Assembly: GCA_009746045.1 (NCBI GenBank)
Contig: RPFO01000715.1
Coordinates: forward strand, 633,449 to 697,448
DNA from: Mesostigma viride
Lineage: Eukaryota; Streptophyta; Mesostigmatophyceae; Mesostigmatales; Mesostigmataceae
Length of the DNA stretch: 64,000 nt
Direction of reading: 5' to 3'
Below are positions 55,033 to 64,000 of this stretch, in pieces. The notes under the pieces are model-generated. The model was given only the letters and a program-made list of their open reading frames with translations, was not told the DNA's origin and made no database searches. A program made the position numbers and the translations under genes. Within the stretch, counting starts at the first letter, position 1. Each line of letters begins with the position of its first letter.

Positions 55033-55455
55033 CAGCTTTACCGTGCACGGATGGCGTTATCTTGGCCCAGGCGGTGCCCGCAAAAGTGACACTTGCGGCA
55101 CACAAACCATGACATGACAGAGTGGTCGAAATAATCAAATCTTTACTGCCACTGACTTAATTCTACACACATGCATGATAATAAGTAGAAAGAAGCATAT
55201 AAACCCTTCGAACTGCACCGTAAAGTAAATTTAGTCATCAATTCCGTCAACCTGCCTGGTCGCAGTTTTTTCCAGCAAGAGCAGTGCCGACACCTGGTAA
55301 ATCGCATCCCCGGGAGCTAAAAATTGGTTTGTGTCATCTTTAGGACATATAAAATCTATTTCCTGGGTTTTACCAGCTAAATCGTCCGCAAACGTAAACT
55401 GCATGCATGGGCGCAAGCCGCCATGGCTAGGTCGTGCATTTCCGGAACTCACGTT
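55033..55455 (-). CDS. Small Cys-rich protein gene of element A, function unknown
   Basis: Two conserved coding segments on the minus strand. The first (55455-55231) reads MQFTFADDLAGKTQEIDFIC, PKDDTNQFLAPGDAIYQ and VSALLLLEKTATR. The second (about 55120-55033) reads SWFVCRKCHFCGHRLGQDNA and ends with a stop. Both are conserved at protein level in element E1 (61593-61999), although the DNA differs, so they are probably exons of one protein with an intron between. The C-x2-C-x2-C-x-H cluster suggests zinc binding; it loosely recalls the end of CULT domains, but I do not claim that family. Start and splice sites are not resolved. Confidence 0.5.
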
Positions 55456-56629
55456 TCACGTGAAAAAGTACCCTTACCACCTGTACTTTGACCGTACATT
55501 TAGCCGCCCAAACAAAATCCAAAAAAATCCCAAAAATATGTCTAAGAAAGGTCATTTCACGTAGTATTTGAATAAATTTTGAGGGAATTTTTTTGACAAA
55601 CATTCCGACTTGGGCGAATTTTCTACGAAACCCAAAAACTCAGTCCTAAGAATAGGACTGAGTTGAACTCAGTCCTAAGAATAGGTGCAGTGACGAACGA
55701 CGTGTTAAGCATGTCCGCCCAGGTGGTGATGGGAGGAGCATCGCCGGCCAGGCCAGCCGGGGCTGGCTTGGCGGCAATGTCCTTCACCGCCTGGGCGGTG
55801 AGGCGTGCGGTGTTCTGCAGAACCTCGATAGCGATGGCGTTGTCCTTAAGACGCTGGTCGATGTCACGGAGCTGGGCGGTGATGGCGTCGGAGGTGGAGG
55901 TGGTGGCGGTGGAGGATCCTCGAGGCGAGGAGGGTGGCGGTGGCGGTGGAGATGGTGGAGGTGGCGGTGGAGAGGAGGGGGAGCTCGGCAGCCAGCGTGC
56001 TGCCCATGACCGCCACATCTGCTGCGATGGGGGCCATGCACGTGCTGCTGGAGGGCCTCCTGGAGGAGTGAGCGGATGGAGGATTCGGTTAAGGTGGTGG
56101 TGAGGGGCTTTGGGGGCCAAAGCTCCTCGATGGAGCGTCCAATGAGGGAAAAGAGGGCGAATTGCTGGAGGTGGGGGCGGCGGAGGCTGGGGAAGGGGTC
56201 GAAAGAGGAGACGCGATTCAGGCGAGGATCAAAGAGGCGACCTCGGATGAAGAGCTGCTTGCACAATTCAACAAGCGAGGCGTGTGATCCAAAAAACACG
56301 CAGCCCAGGATGCATTCCTCGGTAAACTTGTCCAAGAAGTCGGGCTGGCGGGCTTCGGCTACAAATTCGATCTCGACCCAGCTCGGCTCGGCAGGGCAAC
56401 TGCGCTTGGGTTCAGGCGACGCTGCTGGCGAGGCGGGCTCAGCAGGGGGCTGGGCGATCGACCAAGTGCTAGAGCTTGGCTAGTGGCGCCGCTGCCTTCT
56501 GGGCCGGTTGGCAAAGCTGCAGCCGGGGCTGCAGACGTATTTTCATTGCTGAGCGCAGCCGCCAGGCTGCGTTGCGTCGAGAGGCGTTTGCTCATCGTAT
56601 ATTGCGTACTAGCTTCGGAAAATTATATC

Positions 56630-57096
56630 AGCATGTGCGTCGTAGAAAGACGCGACGATTGTGATATTCACGGCTAAATTCGGTGCTCAAACGTGAAAGT
56701 TATGAGCTCCGCCGTCAGCCATGGCTATCTCGTGGCTCGTGGCCATGTACATGTGTGCCTATGAGTGCAGGTCAGGATATGCCGCCCAGTGGCTGGCCAA
56801 GCCGCTGGGGGCCAGCCAGACCGAGGGCGGTGTCTACCTGACTGGCGCAAGCAAGATGTCCTACGAATGCTATCCTATGCTGCCTTAATTAATGCTGCCT
56901 AATAGTGGGACGAGCCACGAGCCACGAGCGGACATGGCTGACAGCGATCGAAGCTCAGAACGTACTTTTGCGTCTGAGCCCCAAATGCAGTCAGATCACT
57001 TGCAACCGATGCGTCTTTTCTAGGCGCATCTGCTACTATCATCGGACACAGCTGTAACGCAGTATTGTGACCAGCCTGCAGCTATTACGCAAAGCT
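56630..57096. other. Between LINE copies 2 and 3, no gene seen
   Basis: No conserved frame. AGCTATTACGCAA occurs at 57080 and 57111, a local duplication spanning the start of LINE copy 3. Confidence 0.4.
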
Positions 57097-58700
57097 GATA
57101 TAATTTTCCGAAGCTATTACGCAATATATGGCGAGCAAACGCTCCTCCGCGCAACTGAACGCAGCCTGGCGGCTGCGCTAGGCCCTGAAAATACGTCTGC
57201 AGCTCCGGCTTCGCCCACCGGCCCAGAAGGCAGCGGCGCCACTAGCCAAGCTCTAGTGGTCGCCCAGCCCCCCGAGCCCGCCTCGCCAGCAGCGTCGCCT
57301 GAACCCAAGCGCAGTCGCCCTGCCGAGCCGAGCTGGGTAGAGCGCGACTTTGACGCCAACCAGCCCGGCTTCTTTGACAGGTTTACCGAAGAACGCATCC
57401 TGGCCTGCGTGTTTTTTGGATCGCACGCCTCGCTTCTTGAACTGTGCAAGCAGCTCTTCAGCCAAGGTCGCCTCTTTGATGCTCGCCAGAGGCGCACCGC
57501 CCACACTTTCGACCCCTTCCCCAGCCTCCGCCGCCCCCACCTCCAGCAATTCGCCCTCTTTTCCCTCATTGGACGCTCCATCGAGGAGCTTTGGCCCCCC
57601 AAGCCCCTCACCACCACCTTAACTGAATCCTCCATCCGCTCACTCCTTAAGGAGGCCCTCGAGCAGCACGTGGCCCACATCGCTGCAGATGTATGTGGCG
57701 GCCATGGGCGGCACGCTAGCTGAGTGCCGAGCTCGCCCTCCTCTCCACCATCTCCACCGCCACCTCCACCCTCCTCGCCTCCGCCGTCCACCGCCACCAT
57801 CCCCTCCTCCGCCGCCATCACTGCCCAGCTCCGCGACATCGACCAGCGCCTCGATCCAGGACAATGCCATCGCCATCGAGGTCCTGCAAAACACCGCAGG
57901 CCTCACCGCCCAGGCGGTGAAGGACATTGCCGCCAAGCCATGCAACCCTCGCAGCCTTGCTGGCCCGGCCGGCGATGCTCCTCCCACCCAGACCTGGGCG
58001 GACATGCTTAAGCACCACACCACCTCCACCACCTCCGCCATTGCAGCACAGCTCCAGCAGCAGAAGCTCGACCTCCGCGAGGAGGCCGAGCTCGCCAAGC
58101 GCAGCCAAGTTAACCCCTAAATGGTCTTGCTGCCGATTTTCCGCCAAAAATCGAGTTCCAGCCGTCGGATGCATCCACATCAATCCGGCGCAGCGCCGGG
58201 CCGTTCCCCGGTAATTCCCGCGCGAAAGTTGACGAAATTCGGTGCGCGCGTGCAATGTTGACTGAAATTCGGTGTGCAAGGCTATGGTAGCTGAAAATTT
58301 ATTGCTCACGGAATACGAAGCCATTGTGTACCGGATTTCGCTTGTTCGAACGGCATTGTCATAGGGAAAAATAATATTCACAAAAAAACTCGCGAAACGC
58401 TGCTGTATTGGGTGTGAACGAGGACAAGCACGCAGTTGGCGCAGTTTTTGCTCGCCGTCCGACCAGACCCGTGCATCTTTAAGGTAAGGTCTCGTTGCCC
58501 AAACTACTTGACGGTGGAAACGAACACGTTCCACCAGTTCCTTACATCATTTCAAAGAAACCCAGCGTAGGATTTCCCTTAATTTTGCGTTTCCGATTTT
58601 TACGCCCCTTCCGCGAAAAAGTGAGAATTATAGGAGCGCTGACAGGGGCAACACTGCATGTCGTGCTTTTAATCGCTTTTTCGTCTTTTCTTGCAGCTAT

Positions 58701-58868
58701 ATGACTTCGCTTGGGCGCAGCAACATCGCCCGGTGTTTATCCTGCGGGCGGGGCTTGCTGGCCCCGTCCGGAGTGTGCTCGGGGTGCGGGAAAAACCACA
58801 GCTACTGGTTTATAACGTCGACAACCCCCCATTTTCTGGTCATTAACCGGCGTATTCTTGTGGTTTAA
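58701..58868 (+). CDS. Small zinc-ribbon protein in element E1
   Basis: 55 codons. Cys12, Cys15, Cys26 and Cys29 (CLSC and CSGC) form a zinc ribbon that starts at the same residue as in the protein at 17981, and both begin M-(A/T)-S. The sequence upstream ends in a pyrimidine tract and CTTTTCTTGCAG at 58696, a strong 3' splice site, as for the 17981 gene. The frame ends soon after the ribbon (RILVV stop), so it is either a minimal protein or a truncated relative of the longer one. Confidence 0.5.
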   Translation: MTSLGRSNIARCLSCGRGLLAPSGVCSGCGKNHSYWFITSTTPHFLVINRRILVV

Positions 58869-59180
58869 GCTTCCGGCGACGGGCGAAAAGAGCTCTTACC
58901 ATGACGGCATGCTCTGGGGAGGCGTTCCGAGAAGGACTGGGGCGGGCAGGCAAATTTACACGCGACAGTGCCCGCACGTCGCCTGCGCACCCCGGCGTAC
59001 AAGGCAAAGCGCAGTGTTTCCCTCCTGGACGGCCCATCGCTGCCTTTGCCGGGCGGCATGTTGGGGAGGCGGCTCCTTCTTCCTTTCTTACCGCCCGTTT
59101 CATAGTTCATACCCCGTGAGTTTCCCAACGGAGGCGTGTTAATGATGAGCGGCTGCATGCATGAATGAACGGGTGTATGA
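58869..59180. other. E1 interior with a LINE-like end at about 59122
   Basis: TTCCCAACGGAG at 59122-59133 resembles the LINE terminal hairpin, followed by GCGTGTTAATGATG. No coding frame is recognised. Confidence 0.4.
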
Positions 59181-59181
59181 A

Positions 59182-59675
59182 TGAGGGAGGGGGGAGGGAG
59201 GGAGGGAGGGGAGGGAGGGAGGGAGGGAGGGAGGGAGGGAGGGAGGGAGGGAGGAGGAGGGAGGGAGGGAGGGAGGGAGGGAGGGAGGGAGGGAGGGAGG
59301 GAGGGAGGGAGGGAGGGAGGGAGGGAGGAGGGAGGGAGGGAGGGAGGGAGGGAGGGAGGGAGGGGGAGGAGGAGGGAGGGAGGGAGGGAGGGAGGGAGGG
59401 AGGAGGGAGGGAGGGAGGGAGGGAGGAGGGAGGGAGGGAGGGAGGGAGGGAGGGAGGGAGGGAGGGAGGGAGGGAGGGAGGGAGGGAGGGAGGGAGGGAG
59501 GGAGGGAGGGAGGGAGGGAGGGAGGGAGGGAGGGAGGGAGGAGGGAGGGAGGGAGGGAGGAGGGAGGGAGGGAGGAGGGAGGGAGGGAGGGAGGGAGGGA
59601 GGGAGGGAGGGAGGGAGGGAGGGAGGGAGGGAGGGAGGGAGGGAGGGAGGGAGGGAGGGAGGGAGGGAGGGAGGG
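59182..59675. repeat. (GGGA)n microsatellite with GGA interruptions
   Basis: About 120 units of GGGA, with scattered three-base GGA units that shift the phase. All open frames (EGGR, LPPS) are artefacts. Confidence 0.97.
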
Positions 59676-59682
59676 TATGTAT

Positions 59683-59932
<250 letters not shown>

Positions 59933-60349
59933 CTACGTGTATGCATGGGTGGGTGGATACATGTGTATGTGTGTGTGGGTGGGTGGGTAAGGGATCGACG
60001 TGTGTGTGTGTATGTGTGTGTGTGTGCTTCTCTGCTTAGGCGTTGGAGCACACGCATGCACTGGAGGAAGGGGGTGATGAAAACCCAGACCAACTGTCGC
60101 ACCCACCCCTCCACCTTCACCAAGCGTAAGGCCAAGCGTGCCATGGGGGTAGGGTAGCGGACGCAAGTCACCAACGTCAGGGTGCTCACCAGGCTGGTGG
60201 ATGAGAAGATGGGGGCAGGCCCCTGTCAGATGCAGAGAAGAAGAAAAGGAAAAGGATGCAGCAGGGCCGTGAGAACGTGCCCCCGGGTGTGGCATTAGCC
60301 ACTATATAGCTAGCTAGCTGGCTAGAGGTGTGTTATTAATGCATTGTAC

Positions 60350-61200
60350 TATAGGCATGTGCCCCCAAGTATGCCTTCCTGCATTGTAAATATGATGCAT
60401 AATGTAATGATGTGTTGTTTGGAACCTTCTGTACACCAAGGTGGAATGATTGCCATGAAACCCTTGTAAGAACAATAGAAAGCTGCTTTTTCTGTGGTAT
60501 TTATGCTAGCATCTGTCACCAATTTGTCATCCAACCAGCCTGAAGCTTTGTGGGCAGGCTGCATGGGATGTGTTTCGAACATGTGCCAAGTTCTAGCTCC
60601 AACTGAGTCCACTTGGGTCTTATATATGTGCAAACCTATGATGAAATACTTGGAAAACACTGAAAAACTGCATTTTGGGGGTATTTATGCTAGCATTTGT
60701 CACCAATTTGTCATCCAACCAGCCTGAAACTTTGTGGGCATGCTGCATGGGATGTGTTTAGAACATGTGCAAAGTTCCAGGCCCAACTGAGTTCATTTGG
60801 TGTCATTATGTATGCATATGTGTGATAAAACCCTTAAAAAACCATGAAAAACTGCATTTTTTGGGTATTTATGCTAGCATTTGTCACCAATTTGTCATCC
60901 AACCAGCCTGAAACTTTGTGGGCATGCTGCATGGGATGTGTTTAGAACATGTGCAAAGTTCCAGGCCCAACTGAGTTCATTTGGTGTCATTATGTATGCA
61001 TATGTGTGATAAAACCCTTAAAAAACCATGAAAAACTGCATTTTTTGGGTATTTATGCTAGCATTCGTCACCAATTTGTCATCCAACCAGCCTGAAACTT
61101 TGTGGGCATGCTGCATGGGATGTGTTTAGAACATGTGCAAAGTTCCAGGCCCAACTGAGTTCATTTGATGTCATTATATATGCATACATGCCAGAAAGTG
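60350..61200. repeat. 184-bp satellite, about 4.5 copies
   Basis: GGTATTTATGCTAGCAT recurs at 60496, 60680, 60864 and 61048, exactly 184 bp apart. Copies 2-4 are nearly identical; the first is more diverged. Each has CACCAATTTGTCATCCAACC. No coding role is seen. Confidence 0.93.
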
Positions 61201-61592
61201 CTGAAAATACGGTATTTTTTGCTAGCAAATGTCACCATGTTACCATGGTGCCGACTCCCAAAAAATTTTTTGACCACATGGCATCATAAGATATCTGATT
61301 AGGTACCTTGGTGCCAAATTTGAGGCCAAACTGACTATTAGCCTATCTTGAAATAATTACCAGGGAACAAAAACGCGTTTTTGGATTGATGTGTCGGCCC
61401 CTTCTCGGGGGACCAGATGCCGCGAAATCTATTGAGAATTAGGAAAAGTTTAGCTGAGAAGATCGAAAGTTTATAAAATTCTTCACAGCATGGTACTAGG
61501 GTTTGCATACTTTTGACAAAGTTATAGAGCTAGGTGTTCTGGCCGGTCAAAGTACAAGGGGTCAGGGTACTTTTTCACGTACAACGTGCATT

Positions 61593-61999
61593 CCGGAAAA
61601 CGACGACCTGGCCATGGCGGCTTGCGCCCACGCATGGCATTTACGTTTGCGTTCGAATTTTCTGTCCAAACTTAGGATATTGATTTTAAACGTCCTAAAG
61701 ATCATACAGGCCAATTTTTGGTTCGCGGGAATGCCATTTGATAGGTGTCGGCAGCGTTCTTGCTGGAAAAAACTGCGATCAGGCCGGACGATAGAAACGT
61801 TGACAGCAATACCTTTCCGGCGTATTTTAAAGGATATATCGGTTTCTTTTTACTTTTTATGATACATAGTAGTCGTAAACGTGCAAGGGTGGCCAGAAAT
61901 CGCCGAATCCAGCGACCATGCTGCACAGCTTTGGTGTGCCGAAATGCGCCATTTTGCGGCCACCGCCTGGGCCAAGGTAACGCCATCCATGCCTGGTAA
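61593..61999 (+). pseudogene. E1 relative of the element A Cys-rich gene
   Basis: DIDFKRPKDHTGQFLVRGNA (61676-61735) and VSAAFLLEKTAIRPDD (from 61745) align with element A, as does the end VCRNAPFCGHRLGQGNAIHA with a stop at 61999. A stop codon before DIDF and a frameshift near 61740 break it. The second Cys of the cluster is Ala here. Confidence 0.65.
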
Positions 62000-62877
62000 A
62001 GCTTAAGCATCGTTTTCCTAGCTATCGATGTTTGACATTTATATATACGTTCTAGCTTGTGTAGCACATTCTTTTTGCACTATTCATGCTCTTTCTTGAC
62101 CCTGGCCTGGCCCCTTTCTAAAACACCATTCTTAGATGCTTCCCTCAGTCAGTTGACCTGCCACAGGGTGATGGTGATAAGTTTTAGAGGCTGTATGGGT
62201 TTGAATACCTCCATATATGTTTGTTATACATTTCCCATACACATATTGCATGAGTGTGAGGCAGTTGGCTGGTCTCTGTGGCATCATCAAGCACGTAACT
62301 GGTGAGTAAAAGCTTCCCATTGACAGCATGTGCCACCAGGTGTGCTGGCCATCACCTGGCAAGCTATAGCAGCTTAGGCCTAGTTTATCCTTGCTAGGGC
62401 AGGCTGAAATAGGCTCAACACCACTAGTTTGTTGGTGGCTGCCTCCTATACAATGCATGCCTTGCGTAGGGTGTCCGTACCACGTTACCTACGTGCATGG
62501 ACAAGGTGGCACCTGCACATAGGTGCCATGTAAGGGCAGTGTGATGATGCAGTTATGTTTCCCCATCATTGTGGAAGGGAAATGTATTGTTTGGCATGGT
62601 TGGTGGCCATATTAGGAGGTCGTATGCCCACCCCTACTCCCTTGGTTGCTTTTTACCAACGGTACCCCTATGGGCTGTACTGGGTGTAACTGCTGGTATA
62701 CCCACCCAAATGATGACCCCAATGGCTCAAACTGTTCAGCAACTAATTGTTTATCATCCCTGAAGTGGTAGGTGCCTAGGTCTTATAACATAATTCAAAA
62801 TGCACATTCTACCAAAAATGAAAACGCGCGTCTTGACCCCCCTGACTTTGACGGCAGTTAAACATGGCCTACCCTGC

Positions 62878-63319
62878 ATATATGTGAGGCCATGGGCCCC
62901 AAGACAGCGGAGTTTTTCCACGAGTGCTGCCAGCGCCGTGAAGACCGCCTCGACCTTGAGGGTCAGACCGCCCCGTGGTCGGCCCGCACGTGGTCCTCGT
63001 ATTGGCGGCAGCGTCTGTCACTCGCCCTCACTCGCACCGTGGCTGATGTGTTATTCCGCCGCACCCGGGCCGACTTTGTCGCGACCCATGCGGTCTAGAT
63101 TCCTTCCAGGCCTGCATGGTGGGCCGGCAGCGCTGTTGCTGCGTGTAGTTTTGTGATGTATAGTTAGTTGTACCTTGTGCCGCTGGCGTGATCCTTGGAT
63201 GTCTGTGTCAGATTACTATTAATTTCTTCAGGGTTATTCTCCCAGTTCTCGGGTTTTTCCTTATGTTGCATGCCTATCTCACCTCCGTAATCTATCATTC
63301 TCAATGAATATATGTGAGG
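62878..63319 (+). mobile_element. 5'-truncated LINE fragment with 12-bp target-site duplication
   Basis: ATATATGTGAGG at 62878-62889 and 63308-63319 flanks 418 bp. The insert encodes GPKTAEFFHECCQRREDRLD and WSARTWSSYWRQRLSLALTR with a stop at 63097, the extreme C-terminus of the LINE at 29046-30903. Only this tail remains. Confidence 0.92.
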
Positions 63320-64000
63320 TTGTGATATACCAACCCGAAGGGCAACTCATGGACATGCTTGGCCCCCAAGGACAGCCATTGGATATGGGTAGGTTGGATG
63401 GCATCTGGTTTGCAAAATTGTGAAGATCCAGCCGATTTATCGGCAGGATCTCAGACCATTTAGGGGTTAACGTCATACTCAAGAACTTCGACATGGAAGA
63501 AGGTGAGAATTCCGAGAAGCTTGCACATGCGTTTGAGAGCAAAATCCTTGCTCGCATATGGGCCTTCTTGGTGAGATTAAGGTGGTCGCCCTCCGCCTTC
63601 CCCACACGCGTGGTATAAGGCAGGGGCGCCCCCGCTTCTTCTCATCTTTAAGAGCCCAGCGGACAAGATTTCGTTTCTCGATCAGACGCCGCAAGCGGCT
63701 CCAGAACACTCCCTTCACCGTGGACGACGACTTGGCCCCGGCGCAGCAACAACGGCCACGGGAGCTATTATGGCTGACCTACCTCCAGCTCCGGCAGACC
63801 AAGGCGGAACAGCCGGTGTACTGGAAGGGGGGGGGCATCTACGTCGGCCACAAGCCCTGGCACGCGACCCCCGCGACCACCGCGGCCCCAGCGACCCCAG
63901 ACGCCCCAGCTTAGGGGAATACAGCAGTAGTAGTGTAGAATAGTTAGACCGTGGCCTTGTCCATGCACGCCTACTACAGGCACTATACCAGCTGCATGAT

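Larger units (their letters stand above)
53982..55708. mobile_element. TTAA-flanked DNA element A, 1.7 kb
   Basis: TTAA at 53982-53985 and 55705-55708 flanks 1,719 bp with 14-bp inverted repeats CACGTCGT(A/T)CGTCA. Just inside are perfect 26-bp palindromes ACTCAGTCCTA-(AAAA/AGAA)-TAGGACTGAGT at 54002-54027 and 55638-55663, with another partial copy at 55667-55685. TTAA target choice is the hallmark of piggyBac-type elements. No transposase is visible; a small Cys-rich protein gene is present on the minus strand. Confidence 0.9.
53429..56595 (-). pseudogene. LINE ORF1 pseudogene, copy 2
   Basis: Starts MSKRLSTQRSLAAALSNENT and continues in changed frames (DKFTEECILGCVFFGSHASL, HLQQFALFSLIGRSIEELWP, WADML) to the TTAA insertion, then KQHTTSTTSAIAAQ and QQQRRRELWPTYLQLRQTKA. 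Apart from the insertion there are frameshifts near 56340, 55800-56040 and 53690. Joined across the insertion the reading is WADMLKQHTTSTTS, as in the intact copy. Confidence 0.88.
52994..56629 (-). mobile_element. LINE ORF1 element copy 2, split by a TTAA element
   Basis: Minus-strand relative of the HAL1-like element: 5' end GATATAATTTTCCGAAG at 56629, ORF1 remnants 56595-53429, 3' UTR, hairpin CTCCCAACGGAG (53047-53036) and a long TTAATTAA tail (52994-53025). It is interrupted by 53986-55704. No target-site duplication is seen around the ends. Confidence 0.85.

Overview
This 64 kb window is nuclear DNA of a repeat-rich eukaryote, almost certainly a green alga. The evidence is a plant-type homeobox-DDT (RINGLET-like) gene, introns in every host gene, a Penelope-like element with an N-terminal GIY-YIG domain (the 'Chlamys' arrangement known from green algae), and no bacterial gene organisation. 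I do not assign a species.

Host genes. Five single-copy genes can be spliced by eye, with exon phases that agree throughout: a homeobox-DDT protein (minus, 10128 to beyond position 1); a TMEM144-family membrane transporter (plus, 11050-15954); a NOSIP-like RING/U-box protein (minus, 25997-23984); the tRNA guanosine methyltransferase subunit TRM11 (minus, 36659-31681); and 60S acidic ribosomal protein P0 (plus, 37651-39957). Two divergent pairs (homeobox/TMEM144 and TRM11/RPP0) each share about 1 kb of upstream DNA. Three or four of about 20 inferred introns start with GC rather than GT, always after AAG. Many introns are swollen by minisatellites; the largest is about 4.5 kb of a 35/37-bp repeat in the homeobox gene. 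Several arrays start exactly at a splice junction and copy it.

Mobile DNA. 17981-21478 holds a compact four-ORF block: a zinc-ribbon protein with a PKKRKV nuclear signal, followed by a coiled-coil ORF and an RNase H-fold transposase-like protein split by frameshifts, one of them in a nine-G run at the LGGD motif. From 22.5 to 31 kb lie LINE 3' fragments with target-site duplications, including two LINE ends in opposite orientation around a 1.6 kb (GGAC)n/(GGAT)n array, and two tandem endonuclease-domain LINE fragments. From 40.4 to 64 kb the DNA is a nested mosaic: a long-terminal-inverted-repeat family, a HAL1-like element with one intact LINE ORF1 protein, a Penelope-like element broken by a CACTA-type MITE, and two further LINE ORF1 copies, each split by a different TTAA-flanked DNA element (1.7 kb and 5.35 kb). 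Removing each insertion with one TTAA restores the host reading frame. The two TTAA elements share a small Cys-rich protein gene, and the larger one also carries a zinc ribbon spaced like that of the 18 kb block.

The most promising undescribed system is this set of TTAA-flanked elements with zinc-ribbon/Cys-rich ORFs and their possible autonomous relative at 18-21.5 kb. All calls come from reading the sequence and knowledge of the families; no database search was run.
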